A DNA stretch of 64,000 nt from Blakeslea trispora (taxonomy: Eukaryota > Mucoromycota > Mucoromycetes > Mucorales > Choanephoraceae): positions 1 to 64,000 of the forward strand of contig JAIWNE010000090.1 of NCBI GenBank assembly GCA_025331445.1. The letters run 5' to 3'. Numbering within the stretch: position 1 is the stretch's first letter; every line of letters starts with the position of its first letter. Both the position numbers and the translations under genes were made by a program. The notes below the pieces were generated by a model. That model worked only from the letters and a program-made list of their open reading frames with translations. It was not told the origin of the DNA and searched no databases. Positions 44,573-56,992 of this stretch are shown here, piece by piece.

Positions 44573-47500
44573 ATAAGGGGTGTATAGGTGTGTGTATATG
44601 GACTGCGTGTGTTTCGCTTTCTCTTTCTCTCTCTCTCTATTTTTTTGATTCTTGTATCAATTTGAATTCAGGTACCGGATTTTAAATGAAATCAGAAAAA
44701 TAAGGAACAAATATAGAAATTCAACTTTCTTTTTTTTTTCGTTAAAGAGTCAAGTCAAGAAAGAGTGAAATAAAAAAAAAAAAAAGTCAGAAAAGAAATA
44801 AAGAGAAAGAAAAAAAGAAAAAAGAAAACGAAAAAAAGGAGGTTTAAAATTGAAGGTCATGATTTTTTTTTAAGTGCACAATCAAAGGTTCACTTCTCAT
44901 TGGAATATAAAAAAAAAAGGTGTATATGAATATCTAAATAAAAGGCAACAAACTTCTGAAACAAGGCCAATAACAATGCTTCAACAAAAAGTAAGCTTAC
45001 CTTAATATCAGAGTTACACAAGCGCTAAACTAACTACTGGTTTTCATGACATCGATAGTCAAGTATTTGACATGTAGATTTCTCGAGAAATAATTGTTAA
45101 TAAAAGAAGAGGGGGGGGAAAAGCACGAGATTCTAATGTAGAGTACGCTGTCAATAGTTGCAGATAAGTTCTACTCGAGAGTTTCTTATTCGTCTTTGGA
45201 TGCAATAATATGGCGGTATCTTAACTGCAATTGCCGGTAATTATGCTCCGTGCGTAAGTCAATACCGTAGAAAAAAAAAAAAAGTTAAAATTAACTAGGT
45301 GCTCTGATTGAAAAAAAAAAAAAAAAAAAAAAGAGTATTGACAAGGAAATTTAACGTTTACTTTTTTTTTTTATTAGAAAACATTGGTACAACTATCTAT
45401 CACGGGGGCGTTTCTTTTTGAAAGGAAAGTCGATAAAGAGTTTCGAGAAATAGAAACTTTAAATTTTAAATTGAAATGGATTTATGATAAACCATCGTTG
45501 CCTGCATAGAAATTCCAACTTGTTGCTATCCATTAAAAAAAAAAAAGTTTTTTTTTCTCGGAAACAAATTACACTTATCTCAGCTTGGTTAAAAATATAA
45601 AAAAAAAAAAATTATGATTTATGAATTTATTTGATAAAGAGGAATTAAATGAGCTCTCTATTAAAGTAAAGAAATTTGACTGTCTAGATTTACATGCAAT
45701 CAAAACGTGTGGCATATGCAATTATGTGTATTATTAAAACAAGAGAGAAATTCTTATTCATAAACGTACACTTTGTGATTCTTTACACTGCTTCTGTTGC
45801 ACAGGTGAGTGATTCATGCTCTATTTTAAACTTTTGAGTCCATAGTGCTTTTAGAAAAAGACATGTGTGACAAGATCAATTCAACCTTAGAGCCATGCTA
45901 TAAAAAAAGAACAATAACGTGAAGCCACCAATGTACTGTTTGTCAACTATTAACGTGTACTACTTTGACAACTTGGTTATACCATTTATTTGATTTCCTT
46001 TTATAAATAAAGGGATGAAACAACTTTGCTTCTATACGATTGTTCTTTCAAAATAACTGGATGACATTACGCCCCCTTTTTTCTAAGAAATGAAGTTGCT
46101 TATCACCTCTCTCTTAGTTACTTGTCTGAGAATAAAGGGAGGGAGGAGGGGAAAAAGAGAACAACAGAGTTTAATTAAGATAAATTACTCGAATTTTGGT
46201 TGGAAGAGTTTCAAACCAAAAGTTACAATTGATTTATGAAATTGGTACAATCTATATAACACACAAAAACCTTATTTTCTTGTATGCAGGTAGAGTATAC
46301 TGTATGCTTCAATAGTAAAAAAAAAAGGGGGTCACTATCTATCTCTGTAGCTATTGTTTTTCTAAAGGAAACAATATGGGTTGAAAGGCAATGGAGACGG
46401 AAAGATACAAACAAGACTGCATGAATGATTATATATATATATTTTTTTGTTTGGGGGTAAAAGGAATGATCTCCAGAATTCCGCTGCAATTCATACAGAT
46501 GAAATTCCGCAAATAGAATCAAAGCACACACACACATATATATATTTCAAAATATAATTTCGAAAAAGAAAAATACACGCTCTATCAAAGCTTAATTCGA
46601 TTATATGATCTGTATTAAATATATTTCTCTCTCTCTCTAACACGGCAATTTTCAAATAGATTGATCATTTAATCAAAAAAAAAAACACACAAATTCATTT
46701 CAGATTTGAAAAGGCGCGTTTTTTTTTTTTTTTGCTTCGATAGTATGCGCACCTACCAAGCAATCACTTCAAACCCAAAAAAAAAAAAGAAAGGAAAATC
46801 ATCTCTTGTTCTCTCTTTATCTAGATTATTCTTTTTGTAAATACAAGTCTTTTTTTAAGAGCTCAACATGATTTATATAAAGTACAATTGAATACAAAAA
46901 GCTATAAAACACCATATGATACTGGCAAAAGGTAAAGGGGGGGGGATGGAAAGACCATGCATTGTGTCTTTGCATTGAATGGCACAGACCGAGCAACATG
47001 AAGCGGCGATAAAATTCCCCAAAAAAAAAAAGATAGCCTTCAGAGTCAGATTGCACACACCATTTTACCTCAAATGAAAATGCAACCATCGGACTATGAT
47101 TTGACTGGTATCGCCTTCTACAGAAAAAGAGAGTGATGAACCTAACTTTAATTGGTACTAAATCTTTCCATGTAGACTCTGTCATTTCATATAGGAAACG
47201 GGTGATGAGGAACGTGTCAATAATAATAAACGTTTTTTTCTTGACCTACATGATGGAAACCCCTAATTTTGATCATAAAGACATGAACTTATAACAGCAT
47301 GGCTTTCACCCAATAGAAAACAAAATCAATCTTGCATTAGTTCCTTATCCAAACGTAATTTTTTGTTGCGTTTTTCTTTTTAAGTAAATATTTCATTAAA
47401 AGCAAAAACTATAGGCGGATCATTTTGTTTTTGGAAAGAAAAAACACCGTCTTGTACTTTTTTTTTTTTCTTTCTATTTTCTTCTTTTCTTAAAAAGAAG

Positions 47501-47999
47501 AGGGTTATGGATACACCTTTATCAATACAATTCCCCCTCAACTCGATTTACCTATATACTTGTTTAGAATGACCATCTCTTTTTTTTTGGCTTACCTTTT
47601 AATAAGTCAAAAGTGAGCGCGGACATAACTGTATGTTTCTATTTTATTTTCGTTTTCAACTCAGGCCAAAGGGGGGGGGGAGTCATACACTACAAACTGA
47701 AGAGTTAGTTTGAAACATAAAAGATATCAGCAGTTTTTTTTTTTAATCAGTGTGTGCGATTACCAAAAATGCAAAAGTAGAAAGTGTACAGTTCTCAAGT
47801 GGCGGATTGCAAAACCTCTCCCCCCTTAATCGATGTAAAATAATGAAGCGGTTTTCAGAACGTCAAGCATCCTAAAAGCTTTTGTTTGCCTCCTCATTTA
47901 AAGTAGTCGTTTCTACAGTTTGATAACAAAGTGCTCTTACTGACTTGACTTGCTCTATCCCGAAGCGCATTTCATTACAAGAGATTTCTTGAGAACAAA

Positions 48000-48140
48000 T
48001 TTTATCTTTGTAATCCATGACTCAGGTTGGTCAATGGGATTCAGTTCAGGAGTGTAAGGTGGAGAAGGTTTATACAGCTAGAACCTCTACTGGCGATTCG
48101 TATTTTTAAATTTCTGATGGTTGTGTAAATGTGCAATGAG
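48000..48140 (-). mobile_element. Short Tc1/mariner-like transposase relic
   Basis: The minus strand reads SPPYTPELNPIDQP, matching the LPPYSPELNPIEQFW segment of DDE transposases, with upstream material resembling the element 2 IRNTNRQ-type region. Only this catalytic tail is left. A TGCAAT-type motif lies nearby (48130). Confidence 0.65.
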
Positions 48141-49034
48141 ATGGGTAGTTTGGATTGAGTACAGGATAAAACTTGAGCAAATGGATGTTGTTTGATTGAA
48201 AACATTTTGTTTGGAAAGGAGGAAATCTTCATCTCCAAAATAAAAAAAAAAGGACTTTTCTCAAACCAACAAGTTATTTCAAGACTGTTTTACACGGCTC
48301 TCAAGAAGATTCAGTTGTTCTCTCTCTGAACTACTTTTGCAAGAGTTTGTTTCTATAGTTACAAAGGACTATAATGTTATGTTTATGCTTCAAAGGATTT
48401 CTATAGCCTTTTCTTTCTCTCTTCATTTGTCTCTTTATACTCTTTACTGCAATTGATCGCTTTTATATTGTCAACTATTTTTTGATTCAAGAAAAATAGT
48501 TAACTCCAGAGGTAAACTCTTATTTATCATTTTCTCTTTCTTATCTAGTCAACAACATGCAAACAATGTAATAAAAAGGCCACCCTATAGTTATACTTTT
48601 TTTTGAGCATTTGGTTGTATATTCATTAAAATACTGATGTTGGCAAGATCTGTGGATTTGATTGAAAGAAGGTTTCAGGTGAGAGTCTGTACAGAGTATA
48701 TGGCCATGATGTACTAAGCGCATGATATTGCTTGACTAAGCTTTCTTCTCTTTTGATAGTTCATAAGCCTTCTTTATATTTTTATATGTCTTTTATAACT
48801 CTCTTTCTTAAAGCTCAAGAGAAAACAAAAAGTGAATAATATAGATTGTCAAGTTTGTTACTCTTTGATCATCCCATTACCCCTTCCTCTTTAATGCCAG
48901 TTGTTCAATTTGAACTGAGAGTTTGGAAGCAGTATGATACATGTAAGCAATGTCTTTATAGAAAAAAAAAAAAAAAACTCGAATTAATTTATTAAACATC
49001 AATATTTACAAGGTTTAGAATAATAGGCTTTATC

Positions 49035-51154
49035 CTATTCCTTTTGGCCTTGTTCCATCCTATGGCTGTCAATGTCTCCAGGACTAACAGCAGTATGACT
49101 GTTTGCATGGTCTTCAGCAAGATCTTGGTTGAAGTCTCGGTTACGTTCTTCTTTTCCTACCAAGGCTATAATGAAATGAGCAACTGTGAGATGAAATGCA
49201 AATGTTTTGATTACCTGTAATCAACAAGCCACCACATACACATGCCATGAAAATTGCTTGAGTTAAACCATAATCTGCTATATGACCTCCTTTACTGTTT
49301 GTCTTGTAACTTCCATCTGCATTACGAAGTGGGTATTTTTCACCAATGGTGGCTTCAATTTGACTAGAAGCAGCACTGATCTAAAAAAGGAAATTCAGTT
49401 TGTTTGTCCTTCTTCTTTTTTTTTCTTGATAGTTACCAAGTTACCCAACTGATAGGCAAGACCAGGCATAAGACCTCGGAAAGAAGGTGGAGCAAGTTCA
49501 TTGATATGTGCTGGAATGACTCTAATCATTTCACAAACCATGAGTCCATGGCTCTTTATTCTTATAGACATGCTTACCCCCAAGCCCCTTGAACAAAGAA
49601 CTGCATAACAAAGGCACCAAACTGCAAAGCGTGTATGTTGGGAGCATAAATCCAAAGAGGAATGAATGCACCAGCACAGATAGCACATACAACTAGAATA
49701 AATCGACGACCAAATCCATTCGAGAGATGACCAAAAATCATACCACCACAAATAGCACCAATGTTCATAATCACACCTGTTACAGTTTGTTCTGTAGCTG
49801 TGTATCCCAACTGGGTCAACAAGAAGGTAGGATATAAATCTTTTTTTACCCCCCCTTTCATGTAAGTAACGAACATTTATATTTTTTTTTCTCTCTCTTT
49901 TCTTTACCTTGTGAACCATGCGAGAAAAAATTCATGAAAGCCATCAAGATGACCATATAGACCAATCGTAGCCAATGATTTCGGACAGCTAATTTAACTT
50001 CAGTCCAGAGAGATCTACCCAATACTTTACGTGCCACTTTTTGTTTCTCGAATGTTTCAGATTCAGGGACCCAGATACGGATGACAACGGCAAGGATAGC
50101 AAAACCAGCACCTACCCAAAACAAAATACGCCAAGAAGAATCTGTCTGTACAATTGCATAGTTTACAAGTGTGGCCAAGAGATAACCACATGCATAACCT
50201 TGTTGATAAATACCAGAAAACAAACCACGGGCTTCAATAGGTAACATCTCAAGAGCTAAACTGGCACCCAAACCCTACATTGTTATTGATAAGCCCCAGT
50301 TTTACAATAAAATAAATAGAGACATTCTTTACCCATTCACCACCCATTGCAATACCAAAAACAGCACGAAGACCAATGAATGTTTGAAGGTTAGGAGCAA
50401 ATCCACTAGCCATATTGATCAGAGAGAACAAGACGATATCAATCAACAATGGCCATCGTCGACCAAATTTATCAGCAAGAGCACTAAAAAAAAAGTTAGA
50501 TCAAAAGTCATACAGAAGGCTACTTGTGTTGCCTATTACCCAAAGATCAATGCACCAATAGGACGTAACATCTAGAAAGCCAAAAAAAAAAAGAAATGTA
50601 ATCAGCATCTTGAGCAAGCATCTATATTTTTTACATGTTCTATTTACCAAAGTAGTTGTAATTGCACCTGTTGAATTTAAACATTAACAATTTCATACAA
50701 AAAAAAATAACAAGAACCATTTAAACTTACTAGTGACATCAGAGGGTTGTACTCCATAGGTCTCAGCTATACAAGGTTGATATTAACCATCGTGATTGAG
50801 ACAGCTAGTCACGCTTACTTACCAATACGAGTAGCTGATAATGAAACGCAAAAGAAATCAAAGGCATCCAGTGTCCAACCGAAAAAGGCTGAGAATAGAA
50901 ACACATTATTTTCTTGTCAACAATACACATTGAATGATCAAACCTGCAACAAATGTGATTCTTTGAGTGTTTGTCAAATTGATCAGTAGATGCCAAGCGC
51001 TAGGACCTTCTTTCTCAGGCTTTGTGTAGATGGAATCTTTGAAGCGAATAAAGATGTTCTTGTGCTTTGTATTATTGCTGTCTTGTTCTTCTGTAGAAAT
51101 GTGTTCTACTTGTTCAACATATGACTTTGCACCATTCTTTTCTTGATCAGTCAT
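49035..51154 (-). CDS. Monocarboxylate permease, Jen1 type (MFS)
   Basis: Eleven exons (51154-50944, 50888-50823, 50766-50731, 50667-50648, 50571-50540, 50483-50333, 50274-49908, 49839-49578, 49521-49437, 49380-49215, 49165-49035) give 508 residues. The early helix AFFGWTLDAFDFFCVSLSA is typical of lactate/pyruvate:H+ symporters. MFS loops are present (ALADKFGRRW, GHLSNGFGRRF). The Jen1 signature NxxSHxSQDxxxT is exact: NFFSHGSQ|DLYPT, split by an intron after SQ. The protein should be a plasma-membrane importer of lactate, pyruvate or similar acids, usually glucose-repressed in yeasts. The N-terminal 55 and C-terminal 40 residues are polar and cytosolic. One exon is only 20 bases. Confidence 0.93.
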
Positions 51155-53125
51155 TTTTCTCTTTCCCTTTAAGCAATTCAGGCGTTTTCTTGAGTAAAAA
51201 TAAATAAAAAAGGGAGAAGTAAAGCAAAGAAAAACCCCCCCCCCTCTTTTGCTTTTATACATCCTTGATCTTCGCCAATGCAAGCAAACCAGATAAGGTT
51301 ACAACTTTGTGTGACATCAAGTTTTGGATTTTTGATAGACTCTATTGTGTTTTGGTTTCCCCACTTCTTTCTGTTATTGTGTTCCAATATGATCTTGCTT
51401 GAAAGAAATGTATAATTTCTCCTTCTTTACATAAAGACAGTCGTGTTCATTCTGCTTTACACAAACATGAAGGTAATCCCCCCCCCTCCAAAGAAACAGA
51501 AAAGTTCAGACGTAATTCAGGATGGGATAGTTTACCTTTTTATTATTTGACCCTTTCGGGCCCTTGTGAGAATTTTCACACCAAGTGTACACTTGCATTA
51601 TCTTTTTTTTTTTTTTACTTTCACCATGAACAAAGAAACACAGTTACACCATTTTAGGTTATTATTTCGAGGAATACATAGAATGGCTTTCATTAGAGTC
51701 AATACAAGGGAGGGGAGATGTAGGATGATGAAAAAAAAAAAGAGCGTCTCGAGATGTTTCATAACAGGCCTCTTCAAAGATACATCATTGAAAAAGGAGA
51801 AAAGATCTTCCTCAAGTTTTTACTAAATTTGGTTATTTCATTTGAGTTTTAAAGTATTTGTGGCATGAAATCTTTATCGAGTAAAATTATATCCTTTTTG
51901 TATAATGTAACCAGAGTTGCCGTATGTAGTTTCAAGCTGACACATGCTGTGAAAGAAAGAAGTTAAGAGAGTGAGAAAAAAAAAACTAAATCATCAGGGA
52001 AATTTTCTTTATTTGGGGGTTTTTTGGTTTTGAAAGTAGAGGGGGGAGGGGTTTGCACCCAACTCCTTGGTGAACTGCAGACGATTCTTAAAGAGATGGT
52101 CCTTTTTTTTTTTGTCATACAAGGTAACTTTATTAAAGTGATGACAAATTCAGAAATCCAGATATTGTTTCTCAACAGCTTCATCATGTTTCTAACCTAA
52201 TCTTTTTTTTTCATGTAACACTGTCAAGAGCCTATCATTCATTAGGGAATACAATCAAAGCACAAACTATTTGTTTCTAAATGGTCAGAGAAAGCAAGGT
52301 TCTTTTAATTTACAATGTCTATAGTCAACCATTCTTCTGTGTATGCTTATTCAGGCAGAACCATTTTTATCAAATAAATTACTATTTAATATGAAGCCTG
52401 ATAACACACAAACAAATGCTAGAGTCTACAAGTTTCAATATGAATGTAGAGATGCTTCTTTTTGGAAACATAACAAAGCAGTATGTGAATAATGATGACT
52501 TAGACACAATAAGGTCATCTAATATCAGTTAAAACAAAGAACATTTTAAGCCGAGTGAGGGGGGGGGATGAAACTTGATGGATTAGTCATTCTTTTGCCA
52601 TCAACAAGTATATGGATTTTATTTTCTTTCTTATTGCCTATCAAATCGCTTTGATGTTTATGGAGAACTGATTCAACATTGCTGTATAACTAAAATTGGG
52701 TCAATAGTGAGAATACATATATTAAATAACAAAGGTTGGTAATTCTTGATTATGCCAGTTGACCTCTATGCTTTTTCTGGGGGAAGAAGACAATAAAGAC
52801 AATGATTCAATGGATGTTGAAGAGATTTATCTCAACACAAAGCAGTACTTGAGACTTGTTTTTCAAAATTATTTAGTATAGAAGAATAGGCAGGAATTTG
52901 AACAGTGTTATAAAGAGAGTTTGCCACCTTGATATTTTTTGGATTTTTCATGCATACCAAAAAAAAATATATATATCACGTGTTTCCAAAGTACAAAATG
53001 CATTTTTCATTTTTTATGCTTATTGAGACTGCTTTTCCTATAGTGGTTCGCGTCTAGAATATCATTCGAATTTTTTTTTTCTTATTTTCTCTCTTTGTCT
53101 CTTTTAAGCAACTTGTCTATTCAAC
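51155..53125. other. Divergent upstream region, 2 kb
   Basis: Lies between the permease start and the FKBP start. Features are C or G homopolymers at 51235-51244, 51478-51486 and 52559-52567, and several T/A tracts. No gene, tRNA or transposon was recognised. Confidence 0.45.
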
Positions 53126-54258
53126 ATGAGCGTTCAAGGTTTTTGGGGTTTAGTCTTACATCCCGGTAAGACATACAGTCAAATTGTCTCTGCTTCTTTC
53201 CGTATTGCTATGGTAAAGTTTCCATCATTGTTGTATATAAAAATTCATTACTTACTTTGTTTTAGGCTTCTCTCACTGAGCAAATCAGCGAAAACAAGCG
53301 TACTACCGTTGCTGTTGTTGTTGACAACAAAGAATATGTTTTGTGTACCTTGATTCCCAACAAGGTAAAGAGGAAAAATGAAAATGTCAAATTCTCTTAC
53401 TGACAAAATACAAATTAGATTGAACAACAATCTTTGGATCATACTTTTGTCGAAGGAGAAGAAGTTACTTTTGCTGTCAAGGGTGATAACATTGTTCACT
53501 TGACTGGTAACTACGTCTTTACTGATGACGATGAAGAAATGGGTTCCGAAATTGATTCTGAAGAAGGAGAAGAGTCTGATGAAGAGTTTGACGAAGAAGA
53601 ATTCCTCAAGAGTCTTCCCGAAAACATCACTCCCGATCAAATTCGTGCTCTCTTGAATGACCAAGGTGATTCTGATGACGAAATTGACAGTGATGAAATC
53701 ATCTCTGCTGAAGAATCTGAAGAAGAAGAAGAGGAAGAGGAAAAGCCCGTTGTTAACAAGAAGCGTGCTGCTGAAGTCGTCGAAAAGGAACAACCTGCCA
53801 AGAAGCAAAAGGCCGCTGAGCCCAAGAAGAAGGAGGAACCCAAGAAGAAGGAAGAGCCCAAGAAGAAGGAAGAGCCCAAGAAGAAGGAAGAGCCCAAGAA
53901 GAAGGAGGAACCCAAGAACAAGGTTGTTAAGCTTCCTAACGGTCTCATCATCGAAGATGTTAAGGTTGGTGATGGTCCTTCTTGTAAGTCTGGTCAAAGA
54001 GTTGGTATGCGTTACATTGGTAAGCTTACCACCGGTAAGGTCTTTGACAAGAACATCTCTGGTAAGCCTTTCAACTTTATGTTGGGCCGTGGTGAAGTCA
54101 TCAAGGGTTGGGATATTGGTGTTGCTGGTATGAAGGTTGGTGGTGAACGTAAGTTGACCATCCCTGCTCCTTTGGCATATGGTAAGCGTGGTGCTCCCCC
54201 AGACATCCCCAAGAACGCCACTCTTACTTTTGATGTCAAGTTGGTTTCCATGAAATAA
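53126..54258 (+). CDS. Nucleolar FKBP-type prolyl isomerase (Fpr3/Fpr4-like)
   Basis: Three exons (53126-53212, 53266-53364, 53419-54258) give 341 residues. The start [19 protein letters not shown] is the nucleoplasmin-like N-terminal domain typical of Fpr3/Fpr4. Long acidic stretches follow (residues about 95-180), then a repeated basic-acidic block of the PKKKEE type (five copies), then the C-terminal FKBP domain of about 105 residues ([53 protein letters not shown]). It is a nucleolar histone chaperone with prolyl isomerase activity. Codon choice is strongly biased (GGT, AAG, GTC), suggesting high expression. Confidence 0.95.
53818..53925 (+). repeat. In-frame 18-base tandem repeat in FKBP gene
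   Basis: About five copies of CCCAAGAAGAAGGAAGAG, encoding PKKKEE, with mostly G/A differences between copies, ending in a degenerate PKNK unit. Length variation between strains is likely at such a repeat. Confidence 0.85.
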
Positions 54259-54478
54259 ACGAATTTCATTTATTATGCATTCAATCCCCCTCCATCTTCA
54301 CATGCACATACACACACACACACATACACACACAAAGGTGTGACATTCTTTGTAGATCCTTTTTTTTTTTTTTTGTAACACTGATGTTAGATATTATTTC
54401 AAACGCACAATAAAAAAAAAAACTATGACAATCATAATTTTTTATTCTTTCCTGCATAAATAGAGATCATTTATTTAT

Positions 54479-55497
54479 TTAAGCTTCCCAAGAAGATTGA
54501 GCGGGAGCAGCAGATTCTTCAGCCCAGTCAGTGGTTTGGTTAGCGGACCAGTCAGCAGCGGCGGCAATACCGGCAACACCTTCGGCAGCTTCACCTTCAA
54601 CAGCCCAGTCAGCAGCAGCTTCAGCGTTGAATTCGGTTTCTTCGATTTCAGCTTCAGCGTTATCCTTTTCGATTTCCTCAGGATCACGGTAGAAGAACAT
54701 ATCAACCATGACATCCCAGGGGGTGGTGTAGTCCAAGTTACCACGGAGACGGAGGACGGCACGAGCCAAGAGCCAGTAGATCAAACCGATAGCGTGCTTA
54801 CCCTTGTTGTTGGTAGGGATAGCAACATCAATGTACTTCAAGGCAGCATCAGTATCAGCAAGAGAGATGACGGGGATGTTGACGTAAGAAGCTTCGAGAA
54901 CAGCTTGGAAGTCAGAACGAGGATCGGTACAGATGACCAAACGGGGTTCACGGAAAGAACGGGTGATGTAGTTAGTGAAAGTACCGGGAGTGTAACGACC
55001 AACGATGGCTTCACAACCAATGTATCTAGCGAACTTCAAGGCAGCACGGTGACCGTAAGGACGAGCAGAAACAACAACGATGTCTTGAGGCTATAACATC
55101 CAAATTTAGAAACTTGCATTAAAAAAAAATATCCTTTCAAAACTTACGTTCTCAATAGCAGCAATGACACGAGCAGCCAAAATGAGCTTTTCCCAAGTCT
55201 TACCAATGTTGATCAAGTTGATACCTATCCAATTTATTTATATTAGAGGAAATCCATTGATTTTCCAACTACAAAAAAAAATATTTACCATCAGCACGAC
55301 GCTTGTGAACATAAGGTGTCATACGGGTGTTGACGTTCTTGGTACCAATGTGACATTGGGCACTCAACAAAAGCTTGATATCCTCTTCGGTGGGGTTAAG
55401 AACTAAAAATTGGTTTTCCAAAAAGTAAGTTTTCCCGCCCCCTTCTTTTTTTCCTTTAAATCGATCCTAAAATTTTACCGGAAGGAACACGAGACAT
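54479..55497 (-). CDS. RPS0: 40S ribosomal protein S0 (uS2)
   Basis: Four exons (55497-55479, 55402-55289, 55224-55148, 55090-54479) give 273 residues, the expected size for eukaryotic uS2. The first exon is only MSRVPS plus one base. Typical blocks are [77 protein letters not shown] and [10 protein letters not shown]. The acidic C-terminal tail ends with repeated DW(A/S) units ([15 protein letters not shown]), as in laminin-receptor-like proteins. It is a structural component of the small subunit needed for 20S rRNA maturation. Strong codon bias. It is convergent with the FKBP gene. Confidence 0.97.
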
Positions 55498-56298
55498 CGT
55501 GATTTAACTGCTTTGTATCTATCATTTTAAAACAAGAAGTTTAGTTGTGTGTGTGTGTGGATGGATGGATTGTAAGAAAAAAGGAATGCAGATGGATTTA
55601 GATACATTACAAAGGGTTGGCAGGAAAAGAGAAGGTTGGATGGATGTCTGACTCTGTTTGGCATGTTATCGCTAAGGGGGAGGTAATCTCCCCCCCAAAA
55701 ACAGTAAAGGGCTATTCTCCTCCTCAATTTTTTTTTTGTTTCCCTCCAGTCAAAAATTCCGGTTAAATTGTGCGATTCGGCCCGGGAAAAAAACAAAAGA
55801 GAATGATACGATTGTAAAGAGTAAATACAAAAAGAGAAATCGTATTGATTTAAATTGAACAGAAATCAGCTTGGAGAAGTTCTTTCTATTCGTTTGATAT
55901 AGGAGAGGAAGAAAAAAAAAAAAAAAGAAAGTAAAAAAAAAAGGGGGGAAGCATTTCAACGTATTTCTGTATTTTAATAACAATGCAAAAATTACAATTT
56001 ATGCAATTGTAATATCCTTCACCAAAACCCCATCAGCTGTCAAAAAAAGTCTACATTGTTTGCTTATCCCTTAAGGCTTATGTAAGATGATGAAATTCGT
56101 GTTTACAAAAGAGCGCGAACTGTTCATTGCCATAGAAAAAAACAAGATATTTGTCAAAAAAAAAGTTCTTTTTTTTTCTTTGGTTTTAAGCTTCTTTATT
56201 GATTTTTTTTTCTTTCAAAAAAAAAGAAGAAAAAAGCATTCAAACAAAAGGGGGCAAGGTAAAAAACAGAACGAAGGGTGTTTTAAGCAACAAACAGC
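55498..56298. promoter_or_regulatory. Upstream region of RPS0
   Basis: 800 bases of AT-rich DNA with a GT tract (55547-55558), pyrimidine tracts close to the ATG and a C run near 55693. No specific ribosomal-protein promoter motif could be confirmed by eye. Confidence 0.35.
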
Positions 56299-56992
56299 TT
56301 AGAATCTGAGCTTGCTGAAGAACCACTTGTTCTTACCGGTTTGGTAACGTTCTTCAAAGAGCTTCTTGATGACCTTCTTGGATTCTTCACGTTGAGAAGG
56401 TTCCTTGAAAGATTCAGCAGAGACGGTACCCTTGATTTGTTCTAATTCCAAACCGTAACTATAATAGATGGTTATTCAACTTGACACATCACTCAAAAAA
56501 AAAAAAAGATCTTACCGAGTGGGCATCATGTGGTTGTAGTTGATGATCTTGACGAAAGGCTTGACCTTGGAGCGCTTGGCAACCTTCTTCTTACCCATGG
56601 CCTTGGTGACCTTGAGAGGAGTGCGTTCGACACCAGCGACAACAGCATAACCATAGGGTCTGTCTTTGGTACCTTCGTCGTGGTCTAAAGTTTGAAGGAG
56701 TATAAGTTCACTCGTGTATATAAAAAGAGTTGTCTTTGAGATGCTTACTACGAACGACGACAGCCTTCTTACCGGCGTAACGGCCCTGCAAAATGACGAC
56801 AACCTATTCAATAGAGGATGAGTTATTACAGTTCATAGCATGTCGAGATGCACAATTTCTTTCAATTGAATGTCTGTCTTCAATCCATCCATCCATCGAT
56901 CGCTGTCTGTTTCGAATCCATTCATCCATTGAAAGAAACTTTTGAGTTTGGTTGGCGATACGTACTTTACCAGCCTTGATGAACTTGACCAT
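56299..56992 (-). CDS. RPL27: 60S ribosomal protein L27 (eL27)
   Basis: Four exons (56992-56966, 56803-56749, 56684-56516, 56458-56299) give 136 residues, the same length as yeast Rpl27. The start [20 protein letters not shown] matches the family, with [19 protein letters not shown] and [15 protein letters not shown] next, then [19 protein letters not shown]. The end [18 protein letters not shown] (here [15 protein letters not shown]) is diagnostic. It is a structural protein of the large ribosomal subunit. The short first exon of nine codons is common for ribosomal protein genes in intron-rich fungi. Strong codon bias fits high expression. Confidence 0.97.

Larger units (their letters stand above)
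44447..49034. other. Long intergenic region, 4.6 kb
   Basis: Contains a GT repeat at 44551-44572, many A/T homopolymers, G runs at 45111-45118, 46937-46945 and 47671-47680, and a transposase relic near 48000-48140. Open frames at 46223-46537 and 46826-47185 (minus) lack recognisable domains and have low-complexity composition. It probably holds the promoter and a long leader of the FAR1-type gene. Confidence 0.45.

Noticed and set aside
46223..47185. Two minus-strand frames of 104 and 119 codons
   Set aside because: Composition follows AT-rich leader DNA (Phe/Tyr/Ile runs), no motif. Probably in the long upstream region of the FAR1-type gene.
49395..49919. 174-codon minus-strand frame over the Jen1-type gene
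   Set aside because: It is partly a wrong-frame read-through of real permease exons. The spliced frame gives the conserved MFS motifs.
53248..53997. 249-codon minus-strand frame opposite the FKBP gene
   Set aside because: Leu/Phe-rich antisense of the acidic/basic repeats. A shadow of the real gene.
54497..55096. 199-codon plus-strand frame opposite RPS0
   Set aside because: Antisense shadow caused by the biased codon use of the ribosomal protein gene.
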